From Paramecium sonneborni (lineage: Eukaryota; Ciliophora; Oligohymenophorea; Peniculida; Parameciidae), in the NCBI GenBank assembly GCA_905182985.1, contig CAJJDN010000165.1, positions 226,219-241,214 of the forward strand: a stretch of 14,996 bases of DNA, read 5' to 3'. Made by a program: the position numbers and the translations under genes. The notes beneath the pieces were generated by a model. The model did not search any database and was not told where the DNA came from. It worked only from the letters and a program-made list of their open reading frames with translations. Shown here piece by piece: positions 1 to 8,848 of the stretch (positions are counted from its first letter, which is position 1; every line of letters starts with the position of its first letter).

Positions 1-32
1 TAATATAAAATGATTGAATATATATTTATAAT

Positions 33-1193
33 TCAAAATGTTAATGCTAATAATAAAGCCAAGAAAACAAATGCTATTTATTAGGAAAAGGAACATTCTT
101 CACAACCATCACGAGCAAATCCATTAGCTTAACATTCCTATTCACAAGTGGCACATGTTTCTGATCCTTTAGCTTTGATGCATTCAATTTATTCAGTTTA
201 TCCATTGACTGTATCATAAGTACTTTAAACTAATAATCTTCTTCCTGATGATGCGTTTGCTAGAACTGAAGTAACTCTTATTGTTACTGCTCTCCAAGCA
301 ATTTCAGCTTTTAATTAAATAATTGCTTATCCTGGAGTAGTATTAATCACTTATTCAAGAGTTGCTTTCTTATTCAATCCACCACCAGTATACCAAACTT
401 CAGTTCCAGTTAAATAATAATTAGTCAAACCAGCTGTGGTGACAATTTATTATAAAACAAATTAATCATTTAAATGAAGATCTGGAGTTTCATAAGCTGT
501 ACATTTCAAATCTGTACACCATTTTAATGTAGTAGCAGCTGTTATAACACAAGGTAAATTTGGTGTGCATCCTACTGATTCTTTCTAACTTATTGGTTTG
601 AAAGATGTGTCGACTGCAGCTCCATTTGATCTTAAAACTGTAACAGTGAATTAGAAATATAATGTGTATTATAATTAGTCTGTATTTGCAATATAATAAG
701 CGATAGAATAGTATCCTTTATAAACAAATTATTCAGTATTTTATGAATCAAGAACTAACCTTGTACTTAATTCAGTTCCTAAAATAGTAAATGAATAATA
801 TCTCCATTATTTTTAGAAATTAAATGATGAAGTTATTGTTAAATCTGTTACTTAAGTTCCTCCACTATATTAATCTGATGTGAATCTATATAATTTAAGA
901 TCAAGACATGTGTTTTCTGGTTTGTTTCCATCTTCTTAAACAAGACCAAAATATAAAGGATCATTGAAATATTCAAAATCAGAATATTATAAATTAACTT
1001 TAACATTAGCTGTTCCATCAATAAAGGCAGCATCACCTTTGAATGCAATCTTTGAGGCACCTTATCCATCTGGAGAATCAGCTGTTCCAAATTTTCCTAG
1101 ATATTTGTTACAATTTAAATCATTAGGGCTAAGTCTTGGTGTTTAACTTAATCCAAGAACTACGAGAATTGTAATAATTACTATTGTTTTCAT
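33..1193 (-). CDS. Secreted cysteine-rich protein of an unrecognised family, likely membrane- or GPI-anchored (386 aa)
   Basis: The frame is open from an ATG at 1193 to a TGA at 33-35 with TAA/TAG read as Gln, and has no intron. Residues 1-17 look like a signal peptide (hydrophobic stretch IVIITILVVLGL). The mature part has 12 cysteines at about 28, 96, 209, 215, 226, 231, 338, 347, 350, 354, 364 and 367. The last six form a compact C-terminal module with a CATC motif. Residues 371-386 are a hydrophobic tail (QQIAFVFLALLLALTF) ending at the stop, so the protein is probably an anchored surface or exported protein. The start is supported by the signal peptide and by the matching N-terminus of the paralogue at 2111-3280, which shares all 12 cysteines, the QKQWRYYSFTI block and the LTGTEVWYTG block. 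Function is not recognised. Surface location is an inference from the ends of the protein. Confidence 0.9.
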
Positions 1194-1524
1194 TTTTATT
1201 TTGTATTAATACATTACATATTTAAAAATCTTGCTTTGTACTCAAATTAAAACCTCTTATTCTATTTGAAAATTTATAAAAATAAAATAATTTATTACAT
1301 CATTTCTCTTTAATTACTTTCAAATTTTTCACTAGATATAAGTAAGAAAAAATTTTAAATCTCATTAAACTCAACAAATATATTCTCAAGCATTAATATA
1401 GTTTCAATTATCTGAGTTGGGATTAAAGTAAAAAATAAATGAATTTAAATATAATGATAAATTAAAATTATTCATGTTTTTAGATAGAGTAACCAAATTA
1501 AAATATAAGATTTTTAAAGTTAAC
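1194..1524. other. AT-rich spacer upstream of the minus-strand gene
   Basis: I see no supported coding sequence here. It should contain the promoter of the minus-strand gene starting at 1193. Its right part may hold further unrecognisably decayed sequence of the neighbouring pseudogene. Confidence 0.5.
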
Positions 1525-1865
1525 AGGATGACTTGATTTCCAAGAATGCAAGAAATATATATGAAATTTAGAACTTTTAATCAAATTAATAATGTCTCTT
1601 AAAATTGCACAGGAAATACTGCTATATTGGAGGAGGATTGAATAAGAAAGTATTTGTAACAAGCATCGAAAATTTGAAATCAGGAGCAGTTAATATTAAA
1701 TTTAAGGCTGAAATTGTTTGGAGATTTGTCACAATTCTAATTACTTCTGTTATATCAACAAACTAAATAGGATGAAGATGATTATTAGTCTAAATATGAT
1801 AAAGTCTCTGCAGTAACGGATCAAATTGAATGAATCCAAGCAAAAATTCAAATATTTGTTCCCCT
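1525..1865 (+). pseudogene. Decayed fragment of the secreted cysteine-rich family (C-terminal half)
   Basis: The best-preserved part (about 1636-1800) reads GLNKK, then KAEIVWRFVTI and ITSVISTNQIG. This is colinear with GLNKKATP...RAEIAWRAVTIRVTSVLSTNSSG in the intact plus-strand gene at 2111-3280. Upstream, 1525-1635 aligns only at the nucleotide level with the region coding the paired-cysteine and LTGTEVWYTG blocks. TGA stops interrupt the frame near the Arg-Arg-Leu-Leu segment, and the cysteine codons expected afterwards are lost. No start, signal peptide or N-terminal half can be found. The fragment lies between two intact paralogues and on the same strand as the downstream one, so it is likely the relic of an intermediate tandem copy. 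Boundaries are approximate. Confidence 0.75.
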
Positions 1866-2110
1866 AAAAAATTTTAATCATTTTAATTTAAAATATATTT
1901 ATGAGAAAAAATAACACTCAGATATTTTAATTATAGTCTTAATAATAAAATTTCATATGATTTTGATATAACCTTTAGATTTAAAACTTTTAATATCTAA
2001 ATTCTCATTTTCTATTTATTAGATCCAATAATTCAACAAACCTGCAAATAGAATTTTTACTATATCCTTTTTAAGTTTCTCTAAAAATTAGATTAAATTT
2101 ATATTATTTA

Positions 2111-3280
2111 ATGTAAAAAATAATAATTTTCACTATAATCATAACTATTGGATATACATAACGATTGAGTTACAATGATCAAAATTGCGATAAGTATCTA
2201 AAAAAATTTGGTACTGCCAATAACATAGATGGGTCAGGTGCAACTAAACTCGCCTTTACAGGAGATATTTCCTTTGTGAACGGTGCAGACGTGAAGGTAA
2301 ATTTGAGATATTCTGATGTTGATTTGTTTAATGATCCAACATACTTTGGTTTGGTGAAAGAAGATGGAAAACCAGAAGCAACCACTTGTCTTGATCTTAA
2401 ATTATGGAAATTCACTTCAAATACTTATTCGGATCCAGTACAAGTTACTGATTTACCAATAACTTCAACAAATAACTTCTAGAAATAATGGAGATATTAT
2501 TCATTCACAATTCCTGGAGGACAATTATCAACAAGATTAGTAGAGACATCAAATACTAATTAATTTATATATAAAGGATATTTTGCAGTTTCTTATTACC
2601 CTGCTGGAACAGATTAAGTATAATATACTTTTTTCTTTGAATTCGCTGTTACAATTGAAAAAGGAACAGGTGCTGCCATTGAAACAGCATTCAAACCATT
2701 GACTCAAACATCAACAGCAGGATGTACACCAGGCGGAGTTTGTACTGCTAAAGCAGATACTACATTAAAATGGTGTACCGATTTAACATGTGCAGCTTTT
2801 GAAACTCCAGACCTCCATTTAAATGATCAATTTGTCTTATTATAAACTGTCACAACAACTGGTATGAATGGTTATTATCTAACTGGAACTGAAGTTTGGT
2901 ATACTGGTAATGGTTTGAATAAGAAAGCTACACCAATTAGTATTAATAATACTGTCAAAGGATAAGTTATAATTTAATTAAGAGCTGAAATCGCCTGGAG
3001 AGCAGTAACAATACGAGTCACTTCCGTTTTATCGACCAACTCATCAGGATCAAGAAGATTGTTGATTTAAACTACTTATGATTCAGTCTCAGGATAAACT
3101 GATTAAATTGAATGTATCAAAGCTGAAGGAAAACAAATATGTGCCACATGTGAAGAAGAATGTAAGATCAATGGTTATGCTAATGAAACGTGTGATGAAT
3201 GCTCAAAAGAAGAATCACCATCATCATCATCATCAAACATCATCATATTTGCTTTCATGGTAATATTTATGCTTTTGTGA
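2111..3280 (+). CDS. Secreted cysteine-rich protein, paralogue of the gene at 33-1193 (389 aa)
   Basis: The frame is open from an ATG at 2111 to a TGA at 3278-3280 with no intron. It contains many TAA/TAG glutamine codons, so a standard-code reading would wrongly break it at 2480. Residues 1-17 (MQKIIIFTIIITIGYTQ) are a signal peptide. Twelve cysteines at about 26, 93, 205, 211, 222, 227, 335, 344, 347, 351, 361 and 364 match those of the paralogue one for one. The C-terminus has a CATC module, a short Ser-rich linker coded by a TCA run, and a hydrophobic tail (NIIIFAFMVIFMLL). Small residues followed by a hydrophobic end fit a GPI-attachment signal, though a single membrane helix is equally possible. 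The ATG was chosen because it gives the signal peptide and aligns with the paralogue start. The family is not recognised; export and anchoring are inferred. Confidence 0.92.
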
Positions 3281-3694
3281 TTGAAAAATATTCATTAAAA
3301 ATAAGAAATATATTAAAATAAGTTTAAAATCTCTACTTATTTCTTTCATAATAAATAAAGTCTTCAAAATTTTATTGGTTGTCATCCCTATAAATTTTAA
3401 TCCCAAAATTAAATAATCGGTATCTGGTTATTTTTTAATTTTATACGCTAATTTGAGTGTAAAATAAATCTTAATTCTGATCTAAATATTTATTTTAAAC
3501 TAAAAATATGAAAATTTCAATTTTTACAGCAGATGAACAATTCTTCTTTTGAAGATTTTCTTTTTTACCAATTAATACTATTAGGATTATTATAACTATT
3601 ATACTAAACACAGACCATGGTTTATATAACAATTTCTGCTTCATGCTTCATGCATTAATGATTACTTAAATTTATATAACTGCAAAATAAATAA
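3281..3694. other. AT-rich intergenic spacer without a recognised gene
   Basis: No frame here resembles coding sequence on either strand. The only local structure I see is a short GCTTCATGCTTCATGCAT near 3640-3657. The right end would be the former promoter of the phosphatase pseudogene. Confidence 0.5.
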
Positions 3695-4897
3695 ATGAGT
3701 TAGTCTGATTTGGATAGACAAATAGCTTAGCTTAGAAACTGTGAGAACATAACTGAAGGTTATGTACAAAGGCACGAGAAATTCTTGTTGAAGAAAGCAA
3801 TGTGCAAAGAGTGGATGCACCTATGACTGTGAAAGAAATATTAATTTTAGATTTGTGGAGATAATCATGGTTAATTCTTCGATTTAATGGAGGTATTTAA
3901 AGTAAGAGGAGATTGTCCGGATACTAACTATTTATTCTTAGGTGACTTTGTCGAGAGGATTTAACAGCGTCAAAACATTTTTATTATTATTAGCTTTGAA
4001 AGTACGTTATCCAGACAGAATAACATTGTAAAATATTTCTTTATGTAGAATACGAGGAAATCATGAATCTAGATAAATTACACAGGTTATGGTTTCTATG
4101 ATGAATGCTTAAGAAAATATGGGTCATTAAATGTTTGGAGATATTGCACAGATATATTTGATTACTTAAGTTTAGCTGCTATAATTAAAGAGAAGATATT
4201 TTGTGTCCATGGTGGGTTATCCCCTTCAATAAAGACTATGGATGATGTTTTAGAAATTTAATTATGTAGATTAGAGCAATCGATCGTAAATAAGAAGTAC
4301 CTCAAATGGAGCTAAGTGTGATCTAATTTGGAGTGATCCTGATGATAAAACTATAATTATTTTTGGCTATTTTATTATTAACACAAATTAAAGTTCAAAT
4401 TGTAAGCGTATTTTTCTTCAGCCAATAATTAAAACAGAATTGCTAGAATAATGGCAATACTTTTTTCTTTATACATACCAAGTTCTGATATTACCTAATA
4501 TTAAAATTGATTTTTTTATGGAATTTGCGATGTCGTATTATAGAATTGTTTTAGAAATTGAGGGATGGAATTTATCCCCTAGAGGTGCAGGATATTTATT
4601 TGGTGGAGATGTTGTAGATGACTTTAATAGAAAAAACAACATTGAATTGATATGCCGAGCACATCAATTAGTTATGGAAGGATATAGGGTGATATTTAAT
4701 GAATAACTGGTAACTGTCTTAGTGCTCAAAATTATTGCTATAGGTTATTTAGATGTGTATATTATAGATGCGGAAATGTTGCTTCAATTCTTGAATTGGA
4801 TGAAAATCTTGCAAAATCGTACAGGATATTTGAAGCAGCTTCACAAGAAAACAGAGGATTACCAGCGAAAAAACCAATTCCTGATTATTTGTTATGA
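3695..4897 (+). pseudogene. PP4-like Ser/Thr protein phosphatase catalytic subunit, frameshifted pseudogene
   Basis: From the ATG at 3695, pieces in successive frames give a near-complete PPP phosphatase. They include SDLDRQIAQLRNCENI, a [18 protein letters not shown] block, [89 protein letters not shown] and [17 protein letters not shown]. The end, [10 protein letters not shown], is PP4-type and not the PP2A type. Four spliceable introns fit the frame: 3829-3850, 4028-4048, 4247-4269 and 4744-4767. Frame lesions occur near 3767 (about 13 nt lost versus the family), 3954 (inside GDxVDRG, a metal-site motif), 4087, 4316 and 4719. A roughly 190-bp insertion follows DPDD. These are not homopolymer errors, so a recent pseudogene is the best reading. 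Sequencing error is less likely but not excluded. Confidence 0.85.
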
Positions 4898-4983
4898 ATA
4901 AATATTTACGACTGATTTAAATTATAATTAATATAAACTTAATAAACCTTAAGATAATCGATAATAGTTTAGATATTATTTTA
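3738..4983 (+). repeat. Direct repeat 1, left copy (1246 bp, identical to 4985-6230)
   Basis: The sequence from ACTGTGAGAAC to TATTATTTTA appears identical by reading to 4985-6230, including introns, frame lesions and intergenic bases. A single N at 4984 separates the copies. This is best explained as an unmerged overlap between two contigs. Confidence 0.95.
4352..4540 (+). other. About 190-bp insertion in the phosphatase pseudogene, possible retained IES
   Basis: In PPP phosphatases, DPDD is followed two residues later by GW. Here a non-homologous AT-rich stretch separates DPDD(K) from EGWNLSPRG. The left edge TATAATTA matches 7 of 8 positions of the Paramecium IES end consensus TAYAGYNR. 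The right edge before TA at 4541-4542 is a poorer match to the inverted consensus. Joining TA 4352 to TA 4541 leaves an open frame with about five more residues than the family. An IES relic is an inference; a plain insertion or decayed DNA is also possible. The same stretch recurs at 5599-5787 in the second copy. Confidence 0.35.
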
Positions 4984-4984
4984 N
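4984..4984. other. Single N at assembly join
   Basis: This one undetermined base sits exactly at the junction of two identical 1246-bp sequences. It behaves like a minimal scaffold gap placed between overlapping contigs. Confidence 0.9.
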
Positions 4985-6144
4985 ACTGTGAGAACATAAC
5001 TGAAGGTTATGTACAAAGGCACGAGAAATTCTTGTTGAAGAAAGCAATGTGCAAAGAGTGGATGCACCTATGACTGTGAAAGAAATATTAATTTTAGATT
5101 TGTGGAGATAATCATGGTTAATTCTTCGATTTAATGGAGGTATTTAAAGTAAGAGGAGATTGTCCGGATACTAACTATTTATTCTTAGGTGACTTTGTCG
5201 AGAGGATTTAACAGCGTCAAAACATTTTTATTATTATTAGCTTTGAAAGTACGTTATCCAGACAGAATAACATTGTAAAATATTTCTTTATGTAGAATAC
5301 GAGGAAATCATGAATCTAGATAAATTACACAGGTTATGGTTTCTATGATGAATGCTTAAGAAAATATGGGTCATTAAATGTTTGGAGATATTGCACAGAT
5401 ATATTTGATTACTTAAGTTTAGCTGCTATAATTAAAGAGAAGATATTTTGTGTCCATGGTGGGTTATCCCCTTCAATAAAGACTATGGATGATGTTTTAG
5501 AAATTTAATTATGTAGATTAGAGCAATCGATCGTAAATAAGAAGTACCTCAAATGGAGCTAAGTGTGATCTAATTTGGAGTGATCCTGATGATAAAACTA
5601 TAATTATTTTTGGCTATTTTATTATTAACACAAATTAAAGTTCAAATTGTAAGCGTATTTTTCTTCAGCCAATAATTAAAACAGAATTGCTAGAATAATG
5701 GCAATACTTTTTTCTTTATACATACCAAGTTCTGATATTACCTAATATTAAAATTGATTTTTTTATGGAATTTGCGATGTCGTATTATAGAATTGTTTTA
5801 GAAATTGAGGGATGGAATTTATCCCCTAGAGGTGCAGGATATTTATTTGGTGGAGATGTTGTAGATGACTTTAATAGAAAAAACAACATTGAATTGATAT
5901 GCCGAGCACATCAATTAGTTATGGAAGGATATAGGGTGATATTTAATGAATAACTGGTAACTGTCTTAGTGCTCAAAATTATTGCTATAGGTTATTTAGA
6001 TGTGTATATTATAGATGCGGAAATGTTGCTTCAATTCTTGAATTGGATGAAAATCTTGCAAAATCGTACAGGATATTTGAAGCAGCTTCACAAGAAAACA
6101 GAGGATTACCAGCGAAAAAACCAATTCCTGATTATTTGTTATGA
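4985..6144 (+). pseudogene. Second copy of the PP4-like pseudogene, 5'-truncated at the N, probable assembly duplicate
   Basis: The same coding pieces, introns and lesions as the copy at 3695-4897 recur 1247 bases further on, ending in the same TGA at 6142-6144. The first 14 codons are missing because the copy starts at the N. It shares every frameshift and the 190-bp insertion with no visible difference, so it has not evolved independently and most likely does not exist as a second locus. The piece 5765-5953 ([15 protein letters not shown] through [10 protein letters not shown]) is the longest open part. If the duplication were real, it would be extremely recent. Confidence 0.85.
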
Positions 6145-6230
6145 ATAAATATTTACGACTGATTTAAATTATAATTAATATAAACTTAATAAACCTTAAG
6201 ATAATCGATAATAGTTTAGATATTATTTTA
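4985..6230 (+). repeat. Direct repeat 1, right copy (1246 bp)
   Basis: Identical by reading to 3738-4983. It begins abruptly inside the codons for the Asn-Cys of the phosphatase N-terminus and ends two bases before the next ATG region. No boundary structure suggests transposition or unequal crossing-over. Confidence 0.95.
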
Positions 6231-6232
6231 TA

Positions 6233-7054
6233 ATGGATAGCAAAATTAAAGAATTGTTAAGTGAACAAGAAGTAATCTCATTGTGTACAAAAGCTAAACA
6301 AATCCTTATATCGTAACCCTGAGATTGTTCATATTCCAGTCACAGTAAGCTTTTTCAGCGAAGAGGTTTGATTGAATTGAGTTATTTAAAGTCGGAGGAG
6401 ATTGCGAGAAACCAATTACCTTTTCTTGGAAGATTTAATTGATCGAGGTTTAATAGTTTTGAAACTTTTCTTTTATTATTGTCATTGAAAGTTCGATTTC
6501 CTAATAGGATTACCATATAGCAGCTACAATTATTTCAAGAATAAGAGGAAATCAAAGGTAAACCACTTAAGTTTATGGATTTTATTATTGAATGTCAACG
6601 TAAATATGGTTCTGCAAATGTTTGGCGGTATTGTACTGATGTATTTGATTATTTGATAATAAGTGCAGTAATTCAAAATAGAGTATTTTGGTTGGAGGAT
6701 TATCTCCAAATAGTGTCGAAATCTATGATGTAGCAACATCTTAAAGGTAAAATAATTAGATAGAAAGCAAGAAGTATAACATGAATAAGCAATGTGCGAC
6801 GTTTTATGGAGTGATCCTGAAGTAATTATTGGATGGAGAGTATCTCCGAGAGGAGCAAGATATATATTTGGTGGGAATATTACAAAAGAGTTCAATAAAA
6901 CAAATGAGTGCTCCAAATTATTTGATATTGGAAATCAAGATTCAATATTAATATTAGAGTTAGCTGATAATTTAGGAAAAAAGTTCAAAATTTTTTTCGC
7001 AGCTAATGTGGAGTAACGAGGATCAATAGGTGACATCCTGATTATTTTTTATGA
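6233..7054 (+). pseudogene. Second PPP-family phosphatase catalytic-subunit pseudogene, strongly decayed
   Basis: Starting at the ATG at 6233 one reads MDSKIKELLSEQEVISLCTKAKQIL, which matches the N-terminal helices of PP2A/PP4/PP6. Later pieces are [88 protein letters not shown] and the end HPDYFL before TGA 7052-7054. Defects include several TGA stops, GDxVDRG read as GR, RGNHE read as RGNQ (catalytic His lost), a missing VHGG His region, and loss of the [10 protein letters not shown] segment. The 6792-7016 reading frame is only one fragment of this gene. The PDYFL tail resembles the PP2A/PP4/PP6 C-terminus, but the subtype is not decidable. It is older or faster-decaying than the PP4-like neighbour and was probably a tandem paralogue of it. 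It converges on the gene ending at 7194. Confidence 0.85.
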
Positions 7055-7193
7055 TACAGGCAGCTTCAAAATTGAAAAAGACTATCTAATTAGATCAAGT
7101 TCTTTATTTTTTTTCAATAGAATTTAATAGAATCTATGAGTAAATGATAAGAAATTATTATTTTCTTAGCAATATATTTATTATTATATTTAC

Positions 7194-8831
7194 TCAATCA
7201 ATAAAAGTTTTCATTCTCCTACAATTCACGCTGCGATATGAATTTGGGCTGTGATTTCGAATATTTATTATAGTTTGGGTATCCTCATTCTTTTGATGAG
7301 TAACAACTTATAATTTTATTCTCTTGATAAACTTTCCCATAGTTGTTATAGTTGTTGGACTACTCAAAGATTTAGTATGAATAATTTATTGTGAATTATT
7401 AATAGTTGGTATATTCTATTGGTTGCAACATTAAGTAAGCATTCCATTAATTTACTCAAAATCCTATTCATTAGCTGATTTTCGAAGTTTCTCATTATTG
7501 CTAGCAAATCGAAAAAATTATCTATGGTAGAATCTTTTTTTGAAATAATTTTGAGATATAAATTTTTTTTGATCAAAAAATGTTCTCACTTAAGCATAAG
7601 AACAATTTCTATCTTTTAATAATTTTGTAAATTATTCTATTGCTTATTTTTCTTGTTATTTAAACTCATCATATTATTAATCTTTTTCTATATCATCATT
7701 AGTATTTCTTTAAGAAAGCAGATTATATTTTTAAACATAACTTTTCTTTAAAGGAATTGGCAAATGTATTTGCTCCTCAAATTTTTTTCTTTTATTATCA
7801 ATCTCTTTAATCAACTCTTCTGCTTTTATTGTTCGGAAATGATGAATAGAGGATAGCAATTATAAAAAGACAACCTATGTTTTGCTATCCCAGAAACGTC
7901 TCTTCATAAATAAATATAATCTTACTTTTGAATATCCTCTCTTGTGATCTTATAAGCAATTCCAATTTCACTTTTACAAACTATATTGTATTTAGTTTTC
8001 CCCCATTAAACAAATATTGAAGATTTAATCAAGAATTGGCCATCTTTGCTTAAGAAAGCTTCTTGTCCAAATGATTCTCCTGGTCCTAAAGTGCATCTAA
8101 TTATAAATTTAAAATATCATACATACTACATAGCTTGTTTTTATAAGAAAATTAGACCTAAAATTCTCCATCCCTTACAACATAAAAGTGGTTACAATAC
8201 TCATTCTATTTAATTATCGCTTAATTAAGAGTCACTGTAACAGGTTCAAAGTGATAGCTAATTGTTTTAATTTCCCTAAAGGACCAAGAACTGAAAAAAG
8301 GAAAAGAACATAAGAATGAAATCTTATTTTGAATTTTAGCAATCTCTTAAGCTCCTAAGATTGATTTATAATGATGTTTTTCCATCACTGCAAATATACA
8401 ATCTTCTTTTCCTACTATTGTAGCTGTTCTTTTGGCATCATTAATGAGTGCTAGTTCTCCAAAACTTGCTCCAGCTTTCAATATATTTACTTCTTTCAAT
8501 TCAAATTATTAAGGATCATCAGGATTTGGTAATCGAATATTAATACCCACAGATCCTTTTAAAATAACATAAAATAGACTTCCAGAATCTCCTACTTTAA
8601 AGAGTATCTAAAAGGAAAATTATAATATTTTACATCTCCTGCTTTAATAGTTCGATATGATAATACTTATATACAACGATGAAGCATTTCTGGAGATTAT
8701 TCACCAAGCTCTCTAAAAAAAGTAATAGTGAGTGCAAAAACTAATAAGTGGTTAAGTTCTTCTGCACTTCTACGAATAGGTGTGATTTAAAGTATTCGAA
8801 TGCATTCCGCAAATAATTATTGCTTATCCAT
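7194..8831 (-). CDS. Cyclic-nucleotide-binding-domain protein with coiled C-terminal tail (519 aa)
   Basis: Starts at the ATG at 8831 and ends at TGA 7194-7196. Introns are 8608-8633, 8097-8122 and 7900-7925, each 26 nt. The spliced length is 1560 nt, in frame throughout. The third intron ends in GAG; an alternative 41-nt intron ending in TAG also keeps frame. Residues about 25-150 form a cyclic-nucleotide-binding domain: FFRELGE, the beta-roll KAGDILFKVGDSGSLFYVIL, and a phosphate-binding cassette FGELALINDAKRTATI. The cassette keeps the key Glu117 and Arg126, so cAMP or cGMP binding is plausible. Residues about 165-285 look like a second, degenerate domain (LGPGESFGQEAFL) lacking the cassette Arg. 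Residues 305-400 are charged and probably helical, and 440-510 are Asn/Gln/Thr-rich. There is no kinase domain and no membrane segment. It may be a PKA-R-like regulator or another CNBD protein; the partner is unknown. Confidence 0.9.
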
Positions 8832-8848
8832 TTTTAATTAAAAAAAAT
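8832..8848. promoter_or_regulatory. 17-bp all-A/T divergent intergenic region
   Basis: This is the whole space between the start codons of the cyclic-nucleotide-binding gene (minus, ATG at 8831) and the transporter (plus, ATG at 8849). It contains TTAATTAA and an A run. Both transcription starts must lie here or inside the opposing gene. Confidence 0.7.

Noticed and set aside
848..1146. Overlapping open frames on both strands near 848-1146
   Set aside because: Both are shadow frames of the intact minus-strand gene at 33-1193, whose own frame aligns end to end with its paralogue.
3078..3263. Open frame with a run of six histidines
   Set aside because: It is a shifted reading of the Ser codon run (TCA repeats) and the cysteine module of the intact secreted-protein gene at 2111-3280.
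3741..3771. A 31-nt GT..AG intron explaining the first frame break of the PP4 relic
   Set aside because: Removing it does not restore the KAREIL frame and would delete CENITEGYV, which aligns with the PP4 N-terminus.
6530..6916. 128-aa open frame on the minus strand
   Set aside because: It runs antisense through the phosphatase relic, where the plus strand has clear motifs ([18 protein letters not shown]). The minus frame has no recognisable domain and depends on standard stop codons.
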